From NCBI RefSeq assembly GCF_900091475.1, contig NZ_FMIB01000002.1, positions 3,596,001 to 3,660,000 on the forward strand: a stretch of DNA of 64,000 nt, read 5' to 3'. A program made the translations under genes and the position numbers. Positions 15,802 through 24,192 of this stretch are shown piece by piece (positions within the stretch are counted from its first letter, which is position 1; each line of letters starts with the position of its first letter). The notes under the pieces were generated by a model. The model searched no databases, was not told the DNA's origin, and saw only the letters and a list, made by a program, of their open reading frames with translations. This stretch comes from Micromonospora chersina (GTDB taxonomy: Bacteria > Actinomycetota > Actinomycetes > Mycobacteriales > Micromonosporaceae).

Positions 15802-17838
15802 ATGCGCTGGGACAACCTCTCCGCTCCCCCGGACGAGGGGACTCCCGACGGGGCAGCGCCAGCGACTCCACCCCTGCCGCTGGCGCTCCCCGGCGCGATC
15901 GCCCGCACGTTCGACACCCCCGGCTTCGCCGGCATGACGTTCTACGAGGTGCGCGCCAAGTCGATCATCAACCGGGTGCCGGGCCAGTCCCGCGTCCCGT
16001 TCGAGTGGACGATCAACCCCTACCGGGGCTGTTCCCATGCCTGCGTTTACTGCGTTTCCGGTGACACACCGATCCTCATGGCCGACGGCCGCACCAGACC
16101 GATCAGCGAGCTGGAGGTCGGCGACCGTATCTACGGCACCGAGCGGCGCGGGGCCTACCGGCACTACGTGGTGACCACGGTGCTCGCCAAGTGGTCGACG
16201 GTGAAGCGGGCCCACCGGGTCACCCTGGAGGACGGCACCACGCTTGTCGCCAGCGGTGACCACCGGTTTCTCACCGAGCGCGGCTGGAAGCACGTGACCG
16301 GCAGCATGCGGGGTGGCGACCGGCGGCCCTACCTCACCACCCGCAACCGGCTGCTCGGGACCGGCCGGTTCGCGTCCGCACCGAAGCGCTCCGCCGACTA
16401 CCGGCGGGGCTATCTCTGCGCCCTGGTCCGCGACGCCGGCCACCCGGGCAGCCGCTTCCGGCTGGCCACCGCCGAGGAGGAGGCCCTCGCGCGCGCCGAG
16501 CGGTTCCTCGCCGACGCCGGCATCCGCACCGAGCGGATGCCCGGCCCGCCGGTCCGCGCCGGCCGCCGGTCGACGACCGCGATCCGCACCAGCCGACCCG
16601 GCGACGCCGAGGCGGTCGCCGAGCTGATCCGCCCGGCGGACGAGCCGACGGACGACTGGTGGCTGGGCCTCCTCGCCGGCACCTTCGACGCCGCCGGCAG
16701 CTGCCGGCGGGGCGTGTTCCGGATCAGCGTCGGCGACGACGAGAGCCGCGACCGGGCGGGCGCCGCCCTGGACCGGTTCGGCTTCCGGTGGATGCTCGAC
16801 GACCCGGGCACGCTCAACCGGGCACCCCAGCTCCGGCTGACCGGCGGCCTGCCGGAGCGGTTGCGCTTCTTCCACCTCACCGACCCGGCCGTCACCAGCA
16901 GGCGCTCGATCGAGGGCATGGCGCTCAAGTGCCGGGCCCGACTGCGGGTGGCCGCCATCGAGGACCTCGGGCTGGAGCTGCCGCTGTGGGACATCACCAC
17001 CGGCACCGGCGACTTCATCGCCAACGGGGTGGTCAGCCACAACTGCTTCGCCCGCAACACGCACACCTACCTCGACCTCGACCCGGGCGCGGACTTCGAC
17101 CGGAAGGTGATCGTGAAGGTCAACGCCGGTGAGCTGGTCCGCCGGGAGCTGGCCGCCCCGAAGTGGCGCGGCGCGCACATCGCCATGGGCACCAACGTGG
17201 ACTGCTACCAGCGGGCCGAGGGGCGCTACCGGCTCATGCCCCAGATCATCGAGGCGCTGCGCGACTTCGCCAACCCGTTCTCGATCCTGACCAAGGGCAC
17301 ACTCCTGCTGCGCGACCTGCCACTGCTGCGCCAGGCCGCCGAGGTGACCCGGGTCGGGCTGTCCTACTCGGTGGGTTTCGTGGACGAGGCGCTCTGGCGG
17401 GCCGTCGAGCCCGGCACACCGAGCCCGCGCCGCCGCCTCGACGCCGTACGCCAGCTCACCGACGCGGGCTTCTCCGTCGGCGTGCTCATGGCGCCGATCC
17501 TGCCGGGGCTCAGCGACGACGACGAGTCCGTCGACGCCACGGTGGCCGCGATCGCCGCCTCCGGGGCCACCAGCGTCACCCCACTGCCGCTGCACCTGCG
17601 CCCCGGCGCCCGCGAGTGGTACGCGCGCTGGCTGGCCCGGGAGTTCCCGCACCTGGTCCCCCGCTACCGACAGCTCTACCAGGCCGGGGCGTACGCGCCG
17701 CAGGCATACCAGCGGGAGGTGACCGCGCGGGTGCGGATGGCGGCCCGCCGGCACGGGCTGCACCGGGGCGAGGCCGGCGACAACCGTCAGCTGCCCGAGG
17801 CGCCCGCCCCGGTGGCCGAGCAGCTCTCCCTGCTGTAG
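15802..17838 (+). CDS. intein-containing Rv2578c/SPL-like radical SAM protein
   Basis: 678 residues before splicing and ~347 after. The extein begins MRWDNL as in Rv2578c-type proteins. It has FYEVRAKSIINRVP, then NPYRGCSHACVY with Cys77 and Cys81 of CX3CX2C. The third cluster cysteine is replaced by intein Cys1 (residue 84), and after splicing Cys415 takes its place (CFARNTHTYLDLD). GTNVDCYQRAE and LSYSVGFVD continue the barrel. The family is related to spore photoproduct lyase; its reaction is unknown. Unspliced protein cannot build its [4Fe-4S] cluster. ATG 15802 follows an SOS box; ATG 15793 is the alternative. Confidence 0.88.
   Translation: MRWDNLSAPPDEGTPDGAAPATPPLPLALPGAIARTFDTPGFAGMTFYEVRAKSIINRVPGQSRVPFEWTINPYRGCSHACVYCVSGDTPILMADGRTRPISELEVGDRIYGTERRGAYRHYVVTTVLAKWSTVKRAHRVTLEDGTTLVASGDHRFLTERGWKHVTGSMRGGDRRPYLTTRNRLLGTGRFASAPKRSADYRRGYLCALVRDAGHPGSRFRLATAEEEALARAERFLADAGIRTERMPGPPVRAGRRSTTAIRTSRPGDAEAVAELIRPADEPTDDWWLGLLAGTFDAAGSCRRGVFRISVGDDESRDRAGAALDRFGFRWMLDDPGTLNRAPQLRLTGGLPERLRFFHLTDPAVTSRRSIEGMALKCRARLRVAAIEDLGLELPLWDITTGTGDFIANGVVSHNCFARNTHTYLDLDPGADFDRKVIVKVNAGELVRRELAAPKWRGAHIAMGTNVDCYQRAEGRYRLMPQIIEALRDFANPFSILTKGTLLLRDLPLLRQAAEVTRVGLSYSVGFVDEALWRAVEPGTPSPRRRLDAVRQLTDAGFSVGVLMAPILPGLSDDDESVDATVAAIAASGATSVTPLPLHLRPGAREWYARWLAREFPHLVPRYRQLYQAGAYAPQAYQREVTARVRMAARRHGLHRGEAGDNRQLPEAPAPVAEQLSLL
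16051..17043 (+). mobile_element. intein with degenerate LAGLIDADG endonuclease
   Basis: 331 residues (84-414 of the precursor). It begins CVSGDTPILMADG (block A), has a block B with GDH (His154), and ends WDITTGTGDFIANGVVSHN (blocks F and G), with Cys as the +1 residue. All splicing residues (Cys1, His154, His413-Asn414, Cys+1) are present. Between them GYLCALVRDAG (203-213) and LLAGTFDAAG (290-299) look like the two LAGLIDADG helices. The acidic residues are Asp211 and Asp296, but both motifs are degenerate, so endonuclease activity is doubtful. Confidence 0.9.
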
Positions 17839-17849
17839 CCGGGACCGCC

Positions 17850-17855
17850 TACGAT
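17850..17855 (+). promoter_or_regulatory. -10 box of a leaderless start
   Basis: TACGAT lies 6 nt before GTG 17862, so the transcript would start at or next to the GTG. It is one of about ten such arrangements in the window. Confidence 0.5.
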
Positions 17856-17861
17856 TCGCCC

Positions 17862-18653
17862 GTGCGGGAGATCATCGTTGCTGCGCTGCGCCGCCAGCGG
17901 GCCAGCGCACTGATGGCACCTGCCGTGGGTTTCGGCGGTGGGTTGCTCTCCCAGTGGGCGGGCTCGGCCGGCGGAGCCGTCGGCCTGCTGGCCGTGGTCC
18001 CGCCCGTCCTTCTCGTCGTCCTGGCAGTCAGGGATCTGCTGCGCCGGCCGGGCACCGCGCAGTTGCGCGTCGACGAGACCGCCCGCGCCTTCTTCTCGCC
18101 GCCGAACCGGGCCCTCACCGTCCCGCCGATCCTGTGCGGGTGGTTCGCGTTCATGGCGGTCGACAGCGGGCACCGGGCCGGTCACGACCCTCTCCGGTGG
18201 ACGCTTGTCGCCGCGTACGTCGTGCTCGGCGTCGCGATCACGGCCGGGCAGTGGCGGCGGTTGCCGTTCGTCACGCTGACCGCGGCGGGCGTCACCTGCG
18301 GCGCCCCGCGTCCGCTGGCCGTCGTGCCGTGGGAGGCACTCGGCACGGAGATGCCGGTCGGGCCGGGTGCGGCGGGCCGCTACCTCCGGCTGCCGATCGT
18401 CCGGCCGGAACTGGTCCGCCGGGCCGGCCGGTGGCCACGAACGGGCGTCCTCGTGCCGGTCCGGGAGCTGACCGTCGCCCCGGCGCTCCTGGCCGCGGCC
18501 ATCCAGCATTACGCCACCCATCCGCAGCACCGGGCGGCCATCGGCTCCCCGGCGGAGTACGACCGGCTCCGGCACGCACTCACGGGCGGGTCCGCTGAGC
18601 GTGCAGCCCTGACGCGCCGCGCTCTCCCGGTCGGCGACGGCCGGCCGGGCTAG
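17862..18653 (+). CDS. hypothetical membrane protein
   Basis: 263 residues. Two hydrophobic stretches near the start (about 18-50) and two more around 85-125 suggest four membrane helices. A cytoplasmic PH-like region (FVTLTAAGVTCGAPRPLAVVPWEAL) and a helical tail follow. Its layout parallels the genes at 19149 and 20615, which also combine helices with a short domain that ends in a -VPW or -IPW turn. GTG 17862 follows TACGAT, so it is probably leaderless. Function unknown. Confidence 0.65.
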   Translation: MREIIVAALRRQRASALMAPAVGFGGGLLSQWAGSAGGAVGLLAVVPPVLLVVLAVRDLLRRPGTAQLRVDETARAFFSPPNRALTVPPILCGWFAFMAVDSGHRAGHDPLRWTLVAAYVVLGVAITAGQWRRLPFVTLTAAGVTCGAPRPLAVVPWEALGTEMPVGPGAAGRYLRLPIVRPELVRRAGRWPRTGVLVPVRELTVAPALLAAAIQHYATHPQHRAAIGSPAEYDRLRHALTGGSAERAALTRRALPVGDGRPG

Positions 18654-18662
18654 GCTCGGGGA

Positions 18663-19070
18663 ATGCGTTCCGCCCAGCAGATCCTCGCCGACTCCGCCGT
18701 GATCGCCGTCGTGGGCGCGTCCCGCGACCCGGGCAAGGCCGCGCACCGCGTACCGCTGGAGATGCAGCGGCACGGCTGGCGGATCATCCCGGTGAACCCG
18801 ACCGTGGACGAGCTGTTCGGCGAGAAGGCGTACCCGACGCTCGCCGACATCCCGCACCCCGTCGATCTGGTCGACGTGTTCCGCCCGGCCGCGGACGCCG
18901 TCGAGGTGGTCCGGCAGGCGGTGGCGATCGGCGCGCCGGCGGTCTGGTTGCAGCTCGGGATCTTCTCGGCCGAGGCGCGACGGATCGCCGAGGAGGCGGG
19001 CATCGACTACGTCGAGGACCGCTGCCTCATCATCGAGCGCGCCGCTGCGGGGCTCTCGCGCAGGAACTGA
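18663..19070 (+). CDS. CoA-binding domain protein (YccU type)
   Basis: 135 residues, one Rossmann domain. IAVVGASRDPGKAAHRVPLEMQRHGWRIIPVNPT, then YPTLADIPHPVDLVDVFRP and APAVWLQLGIFSAEA, match the stand-alone CoA_binding_2 family (YccU/HcgX-like). The family binds CoA in the cytosol, role unknown. TAGGCT overlaps the stop of the previous gene and lies 5 nt before ATG 18663, so an independent leaderless transcript is likely. Confidence 0.85.
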   Translation: MRSAQQILADSAVIAVVGASRDPGKAAHRVPLEMQRHGWRIIPVNPTVDELFGEKAYPTLADIPHPVDLVDVFRPAADAVEVVRQAVAIGAPAVWLQLGIFSAEARRIAEEAGIDYVEDRCLIIERAAAGLSRRN

Positions 19071-19148
19071 GACACCGGACGCGCCCGGCTCACGGGCACG
19101 CCGGATCGGGGGACGGCGGCACTGGCGGCCGCCGCGTACCCTCCGGGC

Positions 19149-19907
19149 GTGTCCCTTCCAGGTTCGGGGGTAGGGCCGGTGCGATCCGGCCCCGACGAGC
19201 TCTGGTCCCGGCGGCTGCTCGCCCTGCTGGCAGGCACGGCGGTGGCCGTGGCGACCGCCCGCGGGCTGCTCGCGCTGGATGCGTCCGACCTGACCCAGTT
19301 TCGCGGCCAGGTGTGGATGGTGACCGCGGTGCACCTGGCGCAGCAGCACTGGCGGCCACGCCGGACCGGCCGGCTGCGCTGGCGGTCCCGGGTGGTCGGA
19401 CGGCACGGCACGGAGCCCGGGCTGGTGGCCCGGCGGTCCACGGCGGGCTGGCTGCGGCTGACCGCCGATCTGGCCCTGGGGTCGGTGGTGACGCTCGGCG
19501 TCGCCTCGCTGCTGCCAGACCGTTGGCGGTGGGTGGAGGTGGGGCGACCGGTGCTGCTGGCGGCCGTGGCCCTCGGCCTGGGCTGGGCCGTCTACCGAGA
19601 GGTCCGGTTCACCGGCCGGCTCGCGTTGACCGCGAGCGGAATCCGGGACGGTGGGGAGTGGTATCCGTGGTCGGAGATCCGGGAGGCCCGACCGAACTCC
19701 CGGAAGCGGGAGGACGGCGTGTGGCTGCGTCTCGATCCGGGCCGGCTCCTGCCGCAGGTGGTCGGCGGGCGCGACGTGACAGTGTCGGACGAGCGGCTGC
19801 TGGCCGCGATCGAGCGATTTCGCGCCGCGCCGGAGGCGCTGGCGGTGGGGCTGCCGGTGACCCCGCCGGAACCGGCCTCATCGTCGGACGGGCGGTTGCC
19901 GGCCTGA
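19149..19907 (+). CDS. hypothetical membrane protein with PH-like tail
   Basis: 252 residues. Hydrophobic stretches occur at about 22-42 and 100-140. A C-terminal domain has LTASGIRDGGEWYPWSEIREARP and DVTVSDERLLAAIERFRA. The turn with YPWSEI resembles the IPWSAV of the gene at 20615 and the VPWEAL of the gene at 17862, suggesting one family of membrane PH-like proteins. TACCCT lies 6 nt before GTG 19149. Its last 30 nt overlap the 3' end of the TetR gene on the other strand. Confidence 0.65.
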   Translation: MSLPGSGVGPVRSGPDELWSRRLLALLAGTAVAVATARGLLALDASDLTQFRGQVWMVTAVHLAQQHWRPRRTGRLRWRSRVVGRHGTEPGLVARRSTAGWLRLTADLALGSVVTLGVASLLPDRWRWVEVGRPVLLAAVALGLGWAVYREVRFTGRLALTASGIRDGGEWYPWSEIREARPNSRKREDGVWLRLDPGRLLPQVVGGRDVTVSDERLLAAIERFRAAPEALAVGLPVTPPEPASSSDGRLPA

Positions 19908-20522
19908 CCCGTCACGGTTGACGGCCCCGGGTGGGGGCTCGGGGCCGAAAAGCAGGTCGAGTTGGGTGTCGAGGGCGGCCAGGGCGGTCTCCGGCGGGTA
20001 GTGACCGCCGAGCAGGTAGATGCCGAGCCCCTCCATCACCGCCAGCAACCCGACCGCGGCCCGCTCCGGGTCCACCCTCGAGGGGGCTCCGGAACGGATC
20101 AGGCCGGCGATGAAGTCCAGCAGCCCGGCTGTCTCGTCGTGCAGCGCGGCGGCGACGGCCGGGCGTACGGCGGTGTAGGCCAGGAACGCCAGCGCCACGC
20201 GGCCGTCGGCTCGGCGCTCCTCGTCGAGCGGCAGCAACTCGGCCAGCATGGTCCGCAGCAGCTCGCGCGGTGCCGGTGCCTCCCCGAGCGCCGCGATGGC
20301 CCGGGTCACCCGCGCCTCGTTGCGGTCGCGGACCACGGCGAGCGCGAAGGTCATCATCTCGTCGCGGGTGCGGAAGTAGTGCTGCACCATCCCGGAGCTG
20401 ACGCCGGCCGCGGCCGCCACGTGCCGAAGGCTGACCGCCTCCAGGCCCTGCTCGGCCGCGACCCGCATGAGCGCGTCCGCGATCAGCGCGCGGCGCTCCC
20501 GGTGATCGACCCGCTTCGGCAT
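19878..20522 (-). CDS. TetR-family regulator
   Basis: 214 residues. An N-terminal HTH (ALIADALMRVAAEQGLEAVSLRHVAAAAGVSSGMVQHYFRTRDEMMTFAL, here in pieces) is followed by a helical ligand-binding domain. The PSRVDPERAAVGLLAVMEGLGIYLLGGHYPPETALAALD segment resembles BetI/AcrR-type members. It is divergent from the membrane gene at 20615, with a TTGCA/TGCAA dyad between them, so it probably represses that gene and itself. The ligand is unknown. Confidence 0.85.
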   Translation of the reverse strand: MPKRVDHRERRALIADALMRVAAEQGLEAVSLRHVAAAAGVSSGMVQHYFRTRDEMMTFALAVVRDRNEARVTRAIAALGEAPAPRELLRTMLAELLPLDEERRADGRVALAFLAYTAVRPAVAAALHDETAGLLDFIAGLIRSGAPSRVDPERAAVGLLAVMEGLGIYLLGGHYPPETALAALDTQLDLLFGPEPPPGAVNRDGSGRQPPVRR

Positions 20523-20578
20523 CCACCCATGCTTTCACAATACGACTGCATTGACACGTCGCCCGGCCAGCGTTTACG

Positions 20579-20595
20579 TTGCAACTGCAATGCAA
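20579..20595. promoter_or_regulatory. candidate TetR operator
   Basis: TTGCAACTGCAATGCAA has TTGCA/TGCAA arms with a nested TTGCA-AC-TGCAA, and a further TGCATTG lies 25 nt to the left. It sits between the TetR gene start (20522) and the divergent gene (20615), where an operator is expected. Confidence 0.5.
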
Positions 20596-20614
20596 ACGGA
20601 AGGGTGGGCGGGAG

Positions 20615-21265
20615 ATGGCAGGCGTCGACGTGGTCCGGCTGGCTCGCCGCGCGGTCGCGTACGAGTGGGGCATGTGGCGCAGCCTGGCCCGATGGGTCCT
20701 GCGACGGCCCTACCCGGTGGCGCCCGGCGCGGAGACGTTCTCCTACGTCGGCGTGGTGCAGCCGATCCTCGGCGTGTTCATCGCGCTGTCGACAATCGAG
20801 ATCCCGGTCCTCGACCTGATCCTCAGGCACACCGTCGGCTGGCCCACGGTCCGGCATGCCGCCATCGGGCTCGGCGTCTGGGGCGTGCTGTGGATGGTGG
20901 GACTGCTCGCCAGCCTGCGGATCCACCCGCACGTCGCCGACGACACCGGCCTGCGGATCCGCAACGGCGCCTCGCTGGACGTCACGATCCCGTGGAGTGC
21001 GGTCGCCCGGGTAGAGGCGCGCTACCGGTCACTGCCGTCCAGCCGAGCCGTCCAGTACGACCCGGACGACCCCACGGTGCTGAACCTCGGCGTAGGCAGC
21101 CAGACCGCGGTGGACGTGATGCTGCGAGAACCCCTGTCGGTACCCCTACCAAAGGGACCGAGCACACCGGTGAAAGAAATCCGCCTCTACGCCGACGACC
21201 CAAAGGCACTGGTGACCCGCGCCCGCCGGCACCTCCCCGCGCCGGACCCCACCCAGCCCCGTTGA
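20615..21265 (+). CDS. membrane protein next to TetR
   Basis: 216 residues. An amphipathic start (VDVVRLARRAVAYEWGMWRSLARW) precedes two membrane helices (about 50-70 and 78-100). A cytoplasmic PH-like domain follows (LRIRNGASLDVTIPWSAVARVEAR, then KEIRLYADDPKALVTRARRHL). ATG 20615 directly follows GGGAG. The stop codon TGA (21263-21265) lies inside the left arm of a large inverted repeat. It is probably controlled by the divergent TetR. Exact function unknown. Confidence 0.7.
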   Translation: MAGVDVVRLARRAVAYEWGMWRSLARWVLRRPYPVAPGAETFSYVGVVQPILGVFIALSTIEIPVLDLILRHTVGWPTVRHAAIGLGVWGVLWMVGLLASLRIHPHVADDTGLRIRNGASLDVTIPWSAVARVEARYRSLPSSRAVQYDPDDPTVLNLGVGSQTAVDVMLREPLSVPLPKGPSTPVKEIRLYADDPKALVTRARRHLPAPDPTQPR

Positions 21266-21320
21266 TCAAGAAGTTCGCGTCAGCGGAACGGCCGGATCCG
21301 ACGCGAACTTCTTGATCAAC
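21261..21320. terminator. 21-bp inverted repeat between convergent genes
   Basis: Perfect 21-nt arms at 21261-21281 and 21300-21320, each containing TTGATCAAGAAG or its complement, surround an 18-nt loop. The left arm holds the stop codon of the gene at 20615. I recall very similar GTTGATCAAGAAGTT repeats scattered in Micromonospora genomes. It probably acts as a bidirectional terminator for this gene and the acyl-CoA dehydrogenase. Confidence 0.8.
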
Positions 21321-21346
21321 ACGGGGGTCGGGCGGGTCTCAGGGCG

Positions 21347-22543
21347 TCAGAGCTTGTACTCCTTCAGGAGGCCTCGGCTGATGATGGTCTTCTGGATCTC
21401 CGAGGTGCCCTCGCCGATGAGCAGGAACGGCGCCTCGCGCATCAGCCGCTCGATCTCGTACTCCTTGGAGTAGCCGTAGCCGCCGTGGATGCGGAACGCC
21501 TCCTGGACGACCTCGGCGCAGTACTCGGAGGCCAGCAGCTTGGCCATCCCGGCCTCGACGTCGTTGCGCTGGCCGGCGTCCTTCAGCCGGGCCGCGTTGA
21601 CCATGAGGCCGTGCGCCGCCTCGATCTTCGTGCCCATCTCGGCGAGCTTGAACGCGACCGCCTGGTGCTTGGCGAGCGGCTGGCCGAAGGTGCGGCGCTG
21701 CTGGGCGTACGCGACGGCCAACTCGAAGGCGCGGATGGAGATGCCGCAGGCGCGGGCGGCCACGTTGACCCGGCCGACCTCGATGCCGTCCATCATCTGG
21801 TAGAAGCCGCGGCCCACCTTGTCCTCGCCGCCGAGCACGGCGGAGGCGGGGACGGTGACGCCGTCGAGCACCATCTCGGTGGTCTCGACGCCCTTGTAGC
21901 CCATCTTGTCGATCTTGCCGGGGATGGTCAGGCCGGGGGCGGTCTCGCCGAAGCCGGGCTCCTTCTCCAGCAGGAAGGTGCTCATGTTGCCGTAGACCGA
22001 GTCGGCCCCGGTGTCGGTCTTGACCAGGGTGGCGACCACCGACGAGTACGCGCCGTTGGTCAGCCACATCTTCTGGCCGTTGAGCACGTAGTTGTCGCCG
22101 TCGCGGACCGCCTTGGACTTGATCGCCGAGACGTCCGAGCCGCACTCGGGCTCCGACATCGAGAAGGCGCCGCGCACCTCGCCGGTGGCCATCCGCGGCA
22201 GCAGCCGGGCCTTCTGGTCGGCCGAGCCGTGCTGGGAGATCAGGTACGCCACGATGAAGTGGGTGTTGACGATGCCGGAGATCGACATCCAGCCCCGGGA
22301 CAGCTCCTCCACCACGAGGGCGTAGGTCAGCAGGGACTCGCCGAGACCGCCGTACTCCTCGTCGATGGTGAGGCCGAACAGCCCCATCTCCCGCATCCCG
22401 TCGAGGATGTCGGTGGGGTACTCGTCGGCGTGCTCCAGCCGCTGGGCGTGCGGGATGATCTCCTTGTCGGCGAACTCCCGTACCGTTTCCAGGATCGACC
22501 GCTGCACATCGGTCAGGCCGGGCGTCTGGGCGAGTCGGGCCAT
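21347..22543 (-). CDS. acyl-CoA dehydrogenase, possibly methylsuccinyl-CoA dehydrogenase
   Basis: 398 residues, full length. GAFSMSEPECGSDVSAIKSKA and MWLTNGAYSS are FAD/substrate loops, and IHGGYGYSKEYEIERLMREAPFLLIGEGTSEIQKTII is the C-terminal signature. The catalytic Glu of short/medium-chain enzymes would lie in the REAPF-IGEGTSEIQ segment. With the MaoC hydratase and HpcH lyase nearby it could be the methylsuccinyl-CoA dehydrogenase of the ethylmalonyl-CoA pathway; branched-chain acyl-CoA oxidation is the alternative. A dyad lies 37 nt upstream. Confidence 0.85.
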   Translation of the reverse strand: MARLAQTPGLTDVQRSILETVREFADKEIIPHAQRLEHADEYPTDILDGMREMGLFGLTIDEEYGGLGESLLTYALVVEELSRGWMSISGIVNTHFIVAYLISQHGSADQKARLLPRMATGEVRGAFSMSEPECGSDVSAIKSKAVRDGDNYVLNGQKMWLTNGAYSSVVATLVKTDTGADSVYGNMSTFLLEKEPGFGETAPGLTIPGKIDKMGYKGVETTEMVLDGVTVPASAVLGGEDKVGRGFYQMMDGIEVGRVNVAARACGISIRAFELAVAYAQQRRTFGQPLAKHQAVAFKLAEMGTKIEAAHGLMVNAARLKDAGQRNDVEAGMAKLLASEYCAEVVQEAFRIHGGYGYSKEYEIERLMREAPFLLIGEGTSEIQKTIISRGLLKEYKL

Positions 22544-22580
22544 CTCAGCCTCCGGGGGATCGGCGCACTACTCGTGGGTA

Positions 22581-22598
22581 ACTGAACGCTGGGTCAGT
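22581..22598 (-). promoter_or_regulatory. TetR-type operator candidate upstream of acyl-CoA dehydrogenase
   Basis: ACTGAACGCTGGGTCAGT has half-sites ACTGAAC and GGTCAGT around a 4-nt centre, with one mismatched pair. It lies 37 nt before the dehydrogenase start. It shares CTnAnCGCTnGnTnAG with the site before the MaoC gene. Confidence 0.45.
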
Positions 22599-22725
22599 AT
22601 CGGGCCCGGGACCGGCGGAGCCAAGGTGACCAGTCCACACAACCGCTGTGAAAAGGTTCACCGCTGCGGGTAGCGTCCGCAAGAGAGAGGGCCGTCGACC
22701 TGCGAGGCGAGGGGGCGAGGAGGGC

Positions 22726-23184
22726 GTGAGCCAACCACCCGGTGAGCCGGACCAGCCACCGTCGCCGTACGAGCCGCCCACCTACGGCCAGCCTTACGGG
22801 GAGCCGCAGCAGCCGTACGGGCAGCCGCAGCAGCAGCCGCACTGGGGGCACCAGCCGCCCGGCGGTGCCCAGCCGCCCTACGCCCCGCAGCCCCCGTACG
22901 GCCAGTACGGGCCGCCCGGGCCCGGACCGCAGCCGCCGCGCGGCGGCGGGCCGAACGTGCTCGCCATCCTGTCGCTGGTCCTCGCCTTCGTGTTCGCCCC
23001 GGCCGGCATCGTCTGCGGCCACCTGGCCAAGCGGCAGATCCGGCAGACGGGCGAGGAGGGCGACCAGCTCGCCACCTGGGGGCTGATCCTCAGCTACGTC
23101 TTCACCGGGATCGGCCTGCTGGTCTGCTGCGGCTGGATCGGCCTCGCCTTCTGGGCCAACTCGGACAACGGCCGCGGCTACTGA
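22726..23184 (+). CDS. DUF4190 membrane protein with Pro/Gln/Tyr-rich N-terminus
   Basis: 152 residues. The first ~85 residues are PYGQPQQP-type repeats; two helices follow (LAILSLVLAFVFAPAGIVCGHLAKRQI and LILSYVFTGIGLLVCCGWIGLAFW). GHLAKRQIRQTGEEGDQLA between the helices is the DUF4190 mark. GTG 22726 has a GAGGAGGG ribosome site. It is a paralogue of the gene at 24193, the two flanking the SDR gene. Confidence 0.8.
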   Translation: MSQPPGEPDQPPSPYEPPTYGQPYGEPQQPYGQPQQQPHWGHQPPGGAQPPYAPQPPYGQYGPPGPGPQPPRGGGPNVLAILSLVLAFVFAPAGIVCGHLAKRQIRQTGEEGDQLATWGLILSYVFTGIGLLVCCGWIGLAFWANSDNGRGY

Positions 23185-23187
23185 CGG

Positions 23188-23943
23188 TCAGCGGAACTCG
23201 GCCTCGCGGACGCTGTTGCCGCCGTCGACCACAAGCATCTGCCCGGTGATGTAGGAGGCGGCCGGCGAGCAGAGGAAGGCGATGGCCGCGGCCACCTCGT
23301 CCGGCGTGCCGGGGCGGCCAACCGGGGTGCCGAGACCCTGCTTGATCTCGACCATCGTGGACGCCGCCGTGTGGATGATCCCCGGCGCCACCGCGTTGAC
23401 GGTCACCCCGTCGGCGATCATCTCCATGGCCAGCGCCCGGGTCAGCCCCACCACGCCGGCCTTCGCGGCGGCGTACGCGGCCTCGGTGGGCAGCGCGTTG
23501 ACCGGCCCGGCGGTCGCGGCCAGGTTGACGATGCGCCCCCAGCCCCGCTCGGCCATCCCGCCGATGAACGCGCGGCTGCACAGGAACGCGGTGGTCAGGT
23601 TCCGGTCGATCTCGCCACGCCACTCGTCGTAGGTCAGCTGCGCCACCGGCCGGAGCACCTCCGGGCTGGCCCGGCTGGCCAGGCCGGCGTTGTTGACGAG
23701 CACCTCGACGTCGCCGAGCTGCTCGGCCACGGCGTCGGCGAGCGCGCCCACCTCGGACTCGTCGGTGAGGTCGGCGACGAAGCCGGTGACCCCCAGCTCG
23801 CCGGCCCGGTCGTGGATCCGCCGGGTGGTGGAGACGATCGCCACCCGGGCGCCCAGGTCGGCCAGGCGGCGGGCGGTCGCGTACCCGATGCCGTCGGGAC
23901 TGCCCGCGCCGGTGACAAGCGCGACCCGGCCGTCCAGGCGCAT
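23188..23943 (-). CDS. short-chain dehydrogenase/reductase (FabG type)
   Basis: 251 residues. [19 protein letters not shown] is the NAD(P) site, then NNAGLA, a catalytic Ser in [10 protein letters not shown], and [20 protein letters not shown] with the Tyr-x3-Lys pair. PGIIHTA and [28 protein letters not shown] finish the classical SDR. ATG 23943 begins the fold; an in-frame ATG at 24078 with a weak ribosome site would add a 45-residue basic lead. Its stop is 4 nt from the stop of the convergent DUF4190 gene, inside a small CTGAC/GTCAG palindrome. Confidence 0.85.
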   Translation of the reverse strand: MRLDGRVALVTGAGSPDGIGYATARRLADLGARVAIVSTTRRIHDRAGELGVTGFVADLTDESEVGALADAVAEQLGDVEVLVNNAGLASRASPEVLRPVAQLTYDEWRGEIDRNLTTAFLCSRAFIGGMAERGWGRIVNLAATAGPVNALPTEAAYAAAKAGVVGLTRALAMEMIADGVTVNAVAPGIIHTAASTMVEIKQGLGTPVGRPGTPDEVAAAIAFLCSPAASYITGQMLVVDGGNSVREAEFR

Positions 23944-24192
23944 GGTGGCCGGCTCTTCGAGCGGTGCCGGCTGGTCCTGGTCGGCGGAGCCGGTCGGGCC
24001 GCCGACGCGCGGCCGGCGCACCAGGCCCGGCCGGCTGACGTCCCGTCGCGACCGACCGCCGCGCGCGTCAAGTGCCATGCCGCGATCCTGCCCGTTGTGG
24101 ACGTCCCGGGCAACGCGGCACCCGGAAAGGGGGTCCTGCGACTTGCGCGCCGATGGCTACCCTGACCGCACCACGTCCATGGAGATGATCTG

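Noticed and set aside
15574..17763. A 729-residue open frame antisense to the radical SAM gene
   Set aside because: It mirrors the GC-rich third positions of the real gene. It has no ribosome site and the peptide shows no domain, while the plus strand has clear family motifs.
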